Source: Nitrospirota bacterium (GTDB lineage: Bacteria > Nitrospirota > Nitrospiria > Nitrospirales > UBA8639). From it: a stretch of 15,271 nt of DNA. Every line of letters begins with the position of its first letter. Position 1 is the first letter of the stretch. The stretch lies in assembly GCA_020348185.1 (NCBI GenBank), contig CP070743.1, forward strand, positions 1,983,545-1,998,815, given 5' to 3'. A program made the translations under genes and the position numbers. Shown here piece by piece: positions 1-7,073 of this stretch. The notes below the pieces were generated by a model, which was not told the origin of the DNA, searched no databases, and saw only the letters and a program-made list of their open reading frames with translations.

Positions 1-304
1 TGGGATATTTCATTTATCACCAAGGCAATCCCTACCATCAAGAACGCTGATAAAAAGATAAGAGGTCGAAAGAGATTAAGAGGTCAAAAAGGTCTAAGGG
101 GACGAAGGAGACTCATAGTGACAGACTCTAAGAGACAAAGAGCTTGGGGGGGACTAGGAAGACTATCAGAAACGCAGCCCTTAAGATCCTAAGGGATCCA
201 TTGGTTTCAGGAGACTGAATACACTCTCTTATTTTCCTCTTCGACCCTTTAGACTTCTTTGCCCTTTTCGACTCCTTCCTTATTTAGACCTGAAACTTTC
301 TTAA
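1..304. repeat. Non-coding leader with degenerate purine/pyrimidine-skewed inverted repeat
   Basis: No convincing gene is seen here. From about 57 to 150 the plus strand is a run of degenerate purine-rich words of 8-10 bases (AGGTCGAAAG, AGGTCAAAA, AGGTCTAAG, GGACGAAGG). From about 228 to 300 the complementary pyrimidine-rich words appear, so the two arms form an imperfect inverted repeat. For example, 92-105 matches the reverse complement of 241-254 at 12 of 14 positions. Between the arms, 185-198 is a perfect small palindrome (GATCC, 4-base loop, GGATC). Frame 1 stays open from the window edge to a stop at 190-192, but the translation is a Lys/Arg-rich product of the repeat words, so I do not call it a gene. 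The tail of an upstream gene could end within the first 60 bases; this cannot be decided from the window. Confidence 0.5.
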
Positions 305-2200
305 ATGATGTCAGATCGCTCCGCTCTCGACACCGTATTTCAATTATCCCCTCGGATCCGTGTACTGCCTATCCGTCACGGCAGTGGAGATATTGCGCAA
401 GAAGTTCGTGATACCTTCCTTGCTCAGCGCTTTGATTGCCTCGCCGTTCCATTACCCCCTTCTGTCGAAGATACCGTAGAGCAGGCGATTGAGCAGCTTC
501 CCCTCATTAGTTTGGTGGTGTTGCCGGAACCGGGCCAGGATGACACCCTCAGCCATTCCTTCATCCCGATCGATCCTTGTCAGGCCGTCATTATGGGCGT
601 TCGGGTTGCGATAAGCGAAGGCATGGCGCGGGCCTACATCGACCGGGAGGTCACGGTCTTCGAGCCGGCTCCACATTTCACCCCTGATCCCTACGCATTG
701 AAAAAGGTCTCACTGGCGGCCTATGCGTCAGCCATACTTCCCTTTCTTCCGGCCCCGCAACCCCATTCCCAGCAGTGGCGACGAATCGCTTGGATGGCCT
801 TCCGTCTCCATGAACTCGAAATAGACTATGCGTCGATTTTGTGTCTGTGTGCGATAGAAGATTGGCCATGGCTCCGAATGGCCTATCAGGATCGGGCTTC
901 CTACCATCCACCGGAGGTTCTCGAAGCCAGACCGGCTCTCTTCTCAGTTGCTCCGGACTCTCTCTATTTCATGCTTGGGGAATTGCCGTATCTCACAGCG
1001 TTGTACGAACGGCGACGCGAAGAGGCCCGGGCTGACACGCACTTATCGATTGACGGTATCAAGGAATTGCTATTGGACAGTCGAACGCGATGGTTAGCGA
1101 AGCGCTCGGCTGAGGTGGAGCAAGAACCCAATTGGGTCACCCCCCACTTGGTACAGAACTATTTGCAGTATGTCCGAAATCTTGCGTTAATAGAACGTCG
1201 CTTTACTCCAGACCTCTATACTTTGGTCTTGGCCGCCAAACAAATGGCTGGAGATGAATTTGCCCTGACTCTTTTAGAAACCGCGAAGACCTACTATTAC
1301 CAAGATAGGGAAACGCCATCCTGGGGAACTCCCGAATTGACGATGGGATTGGGTGAGTTGGCTTTTCCGGATGGCGCCGTCTCAAAAGCAAAAAATCGTT
1401 TAGAAGGTCAACCTGTTGTCTGGCGTTCATTGTCCCTTCGCCCAACTCCACCTAAACGCAAGAAACGCAACTGGGCCTATGAGTGGAATCCGTATCAGCA
1501 ATGCTCCTGGCCCCCCGAAGATACAAAAATCGAAGCATTCAGAGCACATGTCTGCCATCAAGCTCGGACCCTGCTTGGAGCGGACCTCGCAAGAATTGAA
1601 AAGTTTACGACTTCATTTCGGGATGGTATTGACGTGCGTGAGACACTGCGGCATTGGAAATCACAAGAGCAAGGAAACGTGCAGGATATTTATATCAAAG
1701 AGATTCCTCCGGCGCGCGGATCCCTGGAAGTCATAGTCTTTTTATTTCAGGTTCCCAGTGATCCAGAAAAATATGCGTGGCGGGCGACGTGGTATGCTGA
1801 GCATGAACAAGAGTCGACGTTGTGTTTCTATGCCACGCCGTTTTTAGAGAATATGATTGGTCCCGGCATTGGCCAATCCTCCTATGGGGGAGCCATGTTT
1901 TTGTTTCCTCCGAGGATGATTCCCGATATTTGGGAAGATCCCCGATTTCATTTTGCCCAAACCCTTGAGGAGCGATTGCTTGCGGGAGCCTGTGCTCACT
2001 CACAGGAGAGGCACGTGGCTCTTGTTTCACCAATTCCACCCAAAGGGGCGTGGCATCAAATTGCACGGCGATACAACCGGAAAATCGTTCCGATCCCCCT
2101 GAAACGGTTCTCCGGGCAAACCATTAATCGTCTTCGACATTTTCATGTGCTGAATGGTCATGATATCCGCAGTTACGCTGCCCAGTTTATTCGAGAATAG
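305..2200 (+). CDS. Conserved-looking hypothetical protein, 631 aa, possible ChaN/TraB/EreA-like N-terminal domain
   Basis: Function is not recognised. The product is a long soluble protein with no signal peptide or membrane segment. The N-terminus (about residues 18-125) has a beta strand followed by IRHGSG, then a helix, a strand with VPLPPSVED, and later PIDPCQAVIMGVRVA. This resembles the opening of families such as DUF5682 and the ChaN/TraB/erythromycin-esterase-like fold, where an early H-G-x-G segment is followed by an acidic 'E-P-P' segment. The resemblance is by eye and weak. The middle (about 150-330) is helical and rich in Trp, Tyr and Arg. The C-terminal part (about 390-631) contains a probable strand-rich domain ending in RLRHFHVLNGHDIRSYAAQF, which looks like a conserved motif block. 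The start is the first of two adjacent ATG codons, and neither has a clear ribosome-binding site. It lies 257 bp upstream of ligA on the same strand, but the repeat-rich spacer argues against tight co-transcription. Confidence 0.85.
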   Translation: MMSDRSALDTVFQLSPRIRVLPIRHGSGDIAQEVRDTFLAQRFDCLAVPLPPSVEDTVEQAIEQLPLISLVVLPEPGQDDTLSHSFIPIDPCQAVIMGVRVAISEGMARAYIDREVTVFEPAPHFTPDPYALKKVSLAAYASAILPFLPAPQPHSQQWRRIAWMAFRLHELEIDYASILCLCAIEDWPWLRMAYQDRASYHPPEVLEARPALFSVAPDSLYFMLGELPYLTALYERRREEARADTHLSIDGIKELLLDSRTRWLAKRSAEVEQEPNWVTPHLVQNYLQYVRNLALIERRFTPDLYTLVLAAKQMAGDEFALTLLETAKTYYYQDRETPSWGTPELTMGLGELAFPDGAVSKAKNRLEGQPVVWRSLSLRPTPPKRKKRNWAYEWNPYQQCSWPPEDTKIEAFRAHVCHQARTLLGADLARIEKFTTSFRDGIDVRETLRHWKSQEQGNVQDIYIKEIPPARGSLEVIVFLFQVPSDPEKYAWRATWYAEHEQESTLCFYATPFLENMIGPGIGQSSYGGAMFLFPPRMIPDIWEDPRFHFAQTLEERLLAGACAHSQERHVALVSPIPPKGAWHQIARRYNRKIVPIPLKRFSGQTINRLRHFHVLNGHDIRSYAAQFIRE

Positions 2201-2202
2201 AG

Positions 2203-2218
2203 TACCCCTGACGGGGTA
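2203..2218 (+). terminator. Small perfect hairpin just after the stop of the 631-aa gene
   Basis: TACCCC, a 4-base loop (TGAC) and GGGGTA form a perfect 6-bp stem three bases after the stop codon. It is followed by an A/T-rich stretch but not by a clean T-run, so it may be a weak or factor-assisted terminator or only an mRNA 3' hairpin. Confidence 0.35.
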
Positions 2219-2457
2219 ATCTCAAATCTCAAATTTCAAATTTAAAATAAAGTTCGGATAAGCATGACTGAAGATTCCAAATTAGGAATGAACAAGTTGC
2301 ACACATAAAGTAGCAAAACAAGCAAGTTGTAACGTTTGGAATTGGGGGTTTTGGTTAGTAGGGTTTATTTAGTTGTGGGAATTTGGTAATCGGGATTTCC
2401 GAGTTGTGCGTTTGGTACTCATGATCTCATTGCTCCTAAGTACCTAGTAAAGGGACG
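2219..2457. repeat. Repeat-rich spacer upstream of ligA: C/A-skewed left arm, G/T-skewed right arm
   Basis: This is a non-coding stretch. The left part (about 2219-2252) repeats CTCAAAT / TTCAAAT words. The right part (about 2336-2410) is G/T-rich on the same strand, with words such as GGAATTGGGGG, GGGTTTATTTAG and GGGAATTTGG, giving a loose inverted-repeat layout. A small perfect palindrome, ATTCC-AAATTA-GGAAT, lies near 2275. No convincing promoter hexamer pair was found. The last bases carry AAGGGA close to the ligA ATG. Confidence 0.4.
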
Positions 2458-4503
2458 ATGACTGTGTCTCCGACTACTCCCCAGGAAGTTCAAAAAAAAC
2501 TTGAAGAACTTCGCGCGACGATTCGGCGACATGACCATCTCTACTATGTAATAAATCGACCTGAGATTTCCGATTCAGAATACGACCGTCTTTTTCGTGC
2601 CCTGCAAGCGCTCGAAGCTCAATACCCTGAACGGATTACCCCCGATTCCCCGACCCAGCGGGTGGGAGCGCCACCCCTTGAGCAATTCAAGAAAGTTCCT
2701 CATGAGTATCCAATGTTGAGTTTGGATTCGCATCTTAACATTGAAGATGTGAAGGCATTTGACCAACGTGTCCGCCGAGAATTGGATGTGGAGGCCGTAG
2801 AATATGCGGTCGAACCAAAATTTGATGGGCTGTCTGTGGAACTGATTTACGAAAATGGTTCGTTCGTTCGTGGATCGACAAGGGGAGATGGGCTCATCGG
2901 AGAGGATATTACCCTCAATCTCAGAACCATCCGGCCTCTCCCCCTTAAGTTGCAAGAGAGGATGGCCCCTTCTCTCACATTGGTCGTACGAGGGGAAGTG
3001 TATATGAGGCTCGAGGATTTTCATGAGCTCAATCGTCGTTTAACTGAAAACAACGAAGAACCATTTGCCAATCCAAGAAACGGAGCAGCCGGCTCTTTAC
3101 GACAATTAGACTCCCGTATTACCGCCGACCGACCTTTGACCTTAACCTGTTATGACCTCAGAGGTGCCATATTTCAAGGTGGCAAAACCCACTGGGACTC
3201 AATTTCCCTTCTAGAACAATTGGGGCTTCCTATTCCCCAATATCGGCGACGCTGTCAAACGATTGAGGAAGTCATCGCCTTTCATAAAGAAATGGCCGAA
3301 CAACGAGATCAACTCCCGTTTGAAATTGACGGTATTGTGGTCAAAGTCAATCGGCAGAACTGGCAAGAAGCGTTAGGGGAAAAATCTCGCAGCCCGCGAT
3401 GGGCCATTGCATTTAAATTTCCGGCACGTAAAGAAATTACCAAAGTTCACCAAATTATCGTTTCCGTTGGACGAACGGGCGCGCTCACACCCATTGCACT
3501 GCTCAATCCCGTGGAAATTGGTGGTGTGACGGTTAGCCGGGCCACCCTTCACAATGTAGAAGAAGTAGCGCGGAAGGATATTCGACCTGGGGATACGGTC
3601 AAAGTTGAACGGGCAGGGGATGTGATTCCCGATATTGTTGAGCGTGTTCCGGTTAAAGGGGAAGTTCGTAGCGATCCCTTTGTGTTTCCTACCGAATGTC
3701 CGGTCTGCCACTCGGCAACTTTGCAGGAAGGTCCTATTATCTATTGCACGGGCCAAACGGTCTGTCCGGCACAATTGAAAGGATCACTTGAGCATTTTGC
3801 CTCAAAAGGTGCAATGAATATTGACGGCCTTGGCAAAAAAACCGTTGCCCAATTCGTGGACCAGGGATTGGTTAAAGATTTATCTGACCTCTTTACGGTG
3901 AACAAGGAACAATTGTTGAAACTGGAGGGATTTGCAGAAAAGTCTGCAACGCAACTGGTTGAAGCCATCGAAAAAAGTAAACAGGCACCTTTGCCAAGGT
4001 TTCTCTTTGGGTTGGGTATTCGCCATGTGGGCGCCCATATTGCTCAGGTATTAGCCAGACATATTGGTTCACTTGAGGGTCTGATGATCTCGTACAAGGA
4101 GGATCTCCAAGCGTTACACGAAATCGGACCGGAGATCGCTTCGAGTGTCGAAAGCTTTTTTCAGGAGCCACGGAATCTTGATGTGTTGAAGCGAATGGAA
4201 GATTTGGGCGTTCGAGTCGGGACAGTTGAGCGCTTGTCTGACAGGACCAATCAACCACTCGCAGGAAAAATTTTTGTGTTGACCGGGACACTCGAGGGTT
4301 TTTCTCGCCAGGAAGCCAAACAAAAAATTGAATCTCAGGGAGGTCGAGTGACGTCTAGTGTCAGTAAACAGACCGATTACGTAGTGGCCGGAAAAGAGGC
4401 GGGGTCAAAACTCAACAAGGCGGAGCAGTTGAAGGTGACTGTGTTGGATGAAGAAGAATTTAAATCAATTTTGGATGGAGGCAGCCCGTCAGCATTGGAA
4501 TAA
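2458..4503 (+). CDS. ligA: NAD-dependent DNA ligase LigA
   Basis: LigA seals single-strand nicks in duplex DNA using NAD+, joining Okazaki fragments and finishing repair. The 681-residue length is normal for the family and all domains are present in order. The N-terminal Ia region (about 8-70) has the HDxxYY motif. The adenylation domain has the KxDG motif as KFDG, with the adenylated lysine at K121, followed by RGSTRGDGLIGEDIT. The OB fold comes next (about 325-405), with VGRTGALTPIA. A four-cysteine zinc finger follows at C414, C417, C430 and C436. Helix-hairpin-helix repeats occupy about 450-590, and a C-terminal BRCT domain about 600-675 contains VLTGTL and GGRVTSSVSKQTDYVV. The ATG follows AAGGGA with short spacing. 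The gene is convergent with the CNNM-type gene, 205 bp away. Nothing appears broken. Confidence 0.98.
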   Translation: MTVSPTTPQEVQKKLEELRATIRRHDHLYYVINRPEISDSEYDRLFRALQALEAQYPERITPDSPTQRVGAPPLEQFKKVPHEYPMLSLDSHLNIEDVKAFDQRVRRELDVEAVEYAVEPKFDGLSVELIYENGSFVRGSTRGDGLIGEDITLNLRTIRPLPLKLQERMAPSLTLVVRGEVYMRLEDFHELNRRLTENNEEPFANPRNGAAGSLRQLDSRITADRPLTLTCYDLRGAIFQGGKTHWDSISLLEQLGLPIPQYRRRCQTIEEVIAFHKEMAEQRDQLPFEIDGIVVKVNRQNWQEALGEKSRSPRWAIAFKFPARKEITKVHQIIVSVGRTGALTPIALLNPVEIGGVTVSRATLHNVEEVARKDIRPGDTVKVERAGDVIPDIVERVPVKGEVRSDPFVFPTECPVCHSATLQEGPIIYCTGQTVCPAQLKGSLEHFASKGAMNIDGLGKKTVAQFVDQGLVKDLSDLFTVNKEQLLKLEGFAEKSATQLVEAIEKSKQAPLPRFLFGLGIRHVGAHIAQVLARHIGSLEGLMISYKEDLQALHEIGPEIASSVESFFQEPRNLDVLKRMEDLGVRVGTVERLSDRTNQPLAGKIFVLTGTLEGFSRQEAKQKIESQGGRVTSSVSKQTDYVVAGKEAGSKLNKAEQLKVTVLDEEEFKSILDGGSPSALE

Positions 4504-4708
4504 GTCTTTTTGGTGGAAGAACCCTCCTTAGGTCTAACCGTTTCTTCTTGAAGACCCTGGTAAAATCGATTCTTTCTTTCCTGGACAGAGTTCTGCAATA
4601 AAACCGTGCCGCCTCAACGCCTAGATCGTTATTTCGAGCTGGTTGAGCCAAATCGTCTAAACTGGGATACCCAAGACACTGGGCAAGGGGGTAATGGCAA
4701 GCGGGTTG

Positions 4709-5980
4709 TCAGGTTGGAGGTCCAACCGGCGAGGGCTCTTCGGCTGGAGGTTCAGGAACAACTTCTTCCTTGATGATTTGGACGCTTTTAATACTTTTTT
4801 CATCGGCGTCACGCACGATAAGATGACAGTGGTTCACGTAGACCCGTTCACCGATTGAAGGAATGTGTCCGAGCTCTTCGAGGATCAACCCGCTGATGGT
4901 GTTTTGCTCTTCGTCGAGTTCCACCTTAAGAAATTCATTGATTCGTCGTACTTCGGTTCGTCCATCGACAAGGATCTGATTTTTCCCGGTTCGTTTGATC
5001 AGTTCTTCGGTAATATCACCTTCGTCCAGTATTTCTCCAACGACTTCCTCAAGCAAGTCTTCGGCTGTCACCAACCCCAGGACACCACCAAATTCATTGA
5101 CGACAATGGCGATGTGCCGTTTCTCTTGTTGAAATTGTTTGAGAAGGTCATCAGCCGGTTTGCTGGCTGGGACGAAGAGTGCGGGCTTTGCAATTTCTCT
5201 TAGCAAGTGGCTGGTGTGATTCTGTGCCAATTCCATCAAGGCATGACTGCGGTAGAGGATTCCAGTGATATTATCGAGGTTGTTGTCATAGACGGGAATC
5301 CGTGAAAATTTCGATTTAAATAAATCCTCTCTTGCTTCTTCCAGCGAGACATTCCCATCAAGCCCGAACATGTAAATTCGCGGGGTCATCACATCTTCAG
5401 CGGTAAGATCGGTAAATTCAAAGACCGCTTTGATCATTTTGACTTCTTCGGTTTCGAGGACCCCGGCTTTATCCCCCGCGTCGAGCATGAACTTCAGTTC
5501 TTCCTCTGTCGCATAGTGAATAGCGATAGATCGCCCGCCGGTCATTTTCAGAATAAACGGCTCAAGAAGGAACAGGGCCGGTGAGAAAAGTTTTTCGAAC
5601 CAATAGATGGGATACGCCATAATTTGGACCGCCATTTCCGCGTGTTTTTGGCAAAGGGTCTTTGGGACAATCTCCCCAAACATGAGGACCAAAAAGGTTA
5701 AAATTCCTGTCGCGATGGCCACGGCTTCTATGCCAAACATTCGGTTGGCAATAAGGGTCGTGAGGGTGGCGGCCAGAATATTGACCAGGTTGTTCCCGAT
5801 AAGGATGGTAGAAAGAAGTCTATGGGGTTTTGATCGCAGATATAGTGCGAGTTTGGCGGATTTTCCCCCTTCCTCCGCCAGTGTGCGAAGCTTGCTATCG
5901 CCGATCGAGAAGAAGGCAATCTCCGAACCGGAGAAAAACGCAGAAAGAAGGAGACAAATGATAACGGCGGCTATATCCAT
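4709..5980 (-). CDS. CNNM/CorC (HlyC/CorC) family membrane protein with DUF21, CBS pair and CorC_HlyC domains
   Basis: This family acts in the inner membrane and is linked to efflux of Mg2+ and other divalent cations. The older name 'hemolysin' is misleading. The 423-residue protein starts with a DUF21 transmembrane domain (about 1-185) that opens with the typical FFSGSEIAFFS segment and has further hydrophobic helices around residues 55-85, 90-110 and 125-145. A CBS pair follows (about 195-325), beginning with DVMTPR and including SRIPVYD and HIAIVVNEFGG. A CorC_HlyC domain (about 340-410) follows, then a Pro/Glu-rich tail. The ATG gives the family's standard N-terminus, although no strong ribosome-binding site is visible. 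The substrate cannot be assigned from sequence. The RlpA gene is upstream on the same strand, but a 340-bp spacer separates them, so this gene probably has its own promoter. Confidence 0.95.
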   Translation of the reverse strand: MDIAAVIICLLLSAFFSGSEIAFFSIGDSKLRTLAEEGGKSAKLALYLRSKPHRLLSTILIGNNLVNILAATLTTLIANRMFGIEAVAIATGILTFLVLMFGEIVPKTLCQKHAEMAVQIMAYPIYWFEKLFSPALFLLEPFILKMTGGRSIAIHYATEEELKFMLDAGDKAGVLETEEVKMIKAVFEFTDLTAEDVMTPRIYMFGLDGNVSLEEAREDLFKSKFSRIPVYDNNLDNITGILYRSHALMELAQNHTSHLLREIAKPALFVPASKPADDLLKQFQQEKRHIAIVVNEFGGVLGLVTAEDLLEEVVGEILDEGDITEELIKRTGKNQILVDGRTEVRRINEFLKVELDEEQNTISGLILEELGHIPSIGERVYVNHCHLIVRDADEKSIKSVQIIKEEVVPEPPAEEPSPVGPPT

Positions 5981-5991
5981 ATATTAATCTA

Positions 5992-6023
5992 TTGACCAGT
6001 CAAAAAGTTGTTGCACCTATAAT
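5992..6023 (+). promoter_or_regulatory. Candidate plus-strand promoter with a perfect -10 box
   Basis: A consensus TATAAT lies at 6018-6023. A TTGACC lies at 5992-5997, but the 20-bp spacer is longer than the usual 16-18 bp, so the -35 assignment is uncertain. The site points away from the CNNM gene into the 5981-6321 spacer and would start a transcript near 6030. No plus-strand protein gene follows, which is why an RNA gene is considered. Confidence 0.35.
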
Positions 6024-6029
6024 GTTTGC

Positions 6030-6306
6030 AATAGACTAAAAAAACAGGAGTTTTTGAGCAAAGAAGTGCAAATCGCCATGCACTCCTTGGTAGATGGAGA
6101 ACAGAGCCGCAGGGAGGCCTGACCCAAAGCGAACCGACCGTGAGCGGTTTCGAACTGATATGGGAGGAAACGTATCCAGTGATATTACAGGGGGGTTATT
6201 AAGCAGAACAAGAACATACGTTGGGGAAAGCCGTCTAGGCCCATCGTCGTCCATGCAGGAAAAAGGCTACCATAGGGAGGCAGGTCATAGCAATAATAGT
6301 TTTTAG
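6030..6306 (+). ncRNA. Possible structured RNA in the 340-bp CNNM-rlpA spacer (unassigned)
   Basis: The spacer has no credible protein gene but contains several pairings that can nest. These are AGTGCA/TGCACT (6065-6070 with 6079-6084), TGACC/GGTCA (6120-6124 with 6283-6287), a hairpin CGAACCG/CGGTTTCG with one bulge (6130-6136 with 6145-6152), ATGGG/CCCAT (6160-6164 with 6240-6244), and a perfect 7-bp AACGTAT/ATACGTT (6169-6175 with 6216-6222). The RNA would begin after the TATAAT box and could end near the T-run at 6300-6304, although no strong terminator hairpin is seen. I compared it by eye with 6S RNA, RNase P RNA, tmRNA, SRP RNA and several riboswitches and could not assign it. A minus-strand leader of the CNNM gene is an alternative reading, because most helices are symmetric between strands. 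Confidence 0.22.
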
Positions 6307-6321
6307 GGACTCCTGGCCAGG

Positions 6322-7008
6322 TTAGGGGCCAAGCACCAAGGGGGTGACTCCCCAATTGGCCTTAAGCTTTTTGGCAGCGGCCCGGGCTCGACTTTTTGTT
6401 TGAAATTCGCCGACTTGGACGCGGTACCACCTTCCTGTGGATAACTTGACTGATAACACACGAACGTGTGCAAAATCCCCCTGGAGCTCATTACGAAGGG
6501 CTCGAGCCTCTCGAAGGTCATCAAATGCGGAAACCTGAACCCAAAATGGACCTGAAGGTTGAGGTTTCTTGAGGACCTTCAGTCGAATCCGTTCGATCCC
6601 TTTCCCAATCATTCTCAATGAACGGGCAGCCGCATAAGATAAGTCAATGATGCGCCCCCGGATAAATGGTCCTCGATCGTTGATCTTGACGTTGACGGAA
6701 CGGCCCGTGGCGAGACTACGAACATTCACGGTGGTTCCCAGGGGTAGCCTCTTGTGAGCTGCGGTCATTTGATACATATCATACCGTTCTCCGCTGGCCG
6801 TGAGTTTTCCATGAAACCCCGGGCCATACCATGAGGCGATGCCTTCTTCGGTATATCCGATTTTCGGGTCAATGGGTTTGGGTAAAGGGGTTGCGCAGTT
6901 GGTGAGGACCAAAACGGCTGCCAAAACGGCGAGGTTGACACAAACTTGTATCGGATTCACGTTCAAGGGTTTACTGCCTCGATTTGGCTCAAAGCGGATT
7001 TTTGTCAC
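6322..7008 (-). CDS. rlpA: RlpA-family septal-ring lipoprotein with SPOR domain
   Basis: RlpA proteins are outer-membrane lipoproteins that act on or bind peptidoglycan stripped of stem peptides, mainly at division sites. Some are lytic transglycosylases. The 228-residue product has a basic N-terminus, a hydrophobic stretch and a lipobox LTNC with the lipidated cysteine at C38. A double-psi beta-barrel domain spans about 53-145 with the typical ASWYGPGFHGKLTASGE, TAAHKRLPLGT and NDRGPF segments. E74, H85 and D111 sit where the family's conserved acidic and His residues lie. A C-terminal SPOR domain spans about 153-225 (WVQVSAF, then YRVQVGEF), which binds denuded glycan strands. The start is a GTG with no clear ribosome-binding site. 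A second in-frame GTG at 6960 would remove the basic N-region, so the upstream one is preferred. It lies 65 bp downstream of the 410-residue unknown gene and may be co-transcribed with it. Confidence 0.93.
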   Translation of the reverse strand: MTKIRFEPNRGSKPLNVNPIQVCVNLAVLAAVLVLTNCATPLPKPIDPKIGYTEEGIASWYGPGFHGKLTASGERYDMYQMTAAHKRLPLGTTVNVRSLATGRSVNVKINDRGPFIRGRIIDLSYAAARSLRMIGKGIERIRLKVLKKPQPSGPFWVQVSAFDDLREARALRNELQGDFAHVRVLSVKLSTGRWYRVQVGEFQTKSRARAAAKKLKANWGVTPLVLGP

Positions 7009-7073
7009 TTTGGACTCTGAACACTACTATTTTCGCCTATGAATCGTATTATGTAAACGATTTCTGTGGGAGG

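Noticed and set aside
1..192. Frame 1 open from the window edge to a stop at 190-192
   Set aside because: The product is a Lys/Arg-rich translation of the degenerate repeat words, so openness is explained by the purine-rich composition and not by coding.
2821..2832. LigA active-site motif reads KFDG
   Set aside because: The motif is KxDG and the variable position tolerates Phe, so it is not evidence of an altered enzyme.
4504..4708. Open frames and hairpins between the convergent ligA and CNNM genes
   Set aside because: The frames run into the neighbouring genes in antisense and have no coding character. The small palindrome GGTTGGA-GG-TCCAACC at 4712-4727 lies inside the CNNM 3' end and has no T-run, so I do not call a terminator.
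6036..6254. 72-codon minus-strand frame in the CNNM-rlpA spacer
   Set aside because: It has no ribosome-binding site, no domain-like pattern and low-complexity composition. A competing plus-strand frame covers the same bases.
5992..6260. Mg2+ (M-box), cyclic-di-GMP or cobalamin riboswitch near the CNNM gene
   Set aside because: I looked for the conserved core segments of these classes on both strands and did not find them in the right order.
6094..6306. 70-codon plus-strand frame in the same spacer
   Set aside because: It has no ribosome-binding site. The Arg/Ser/Gly-rich product resembles translated non-coding sequence, and the helices found there fit an RNA better.
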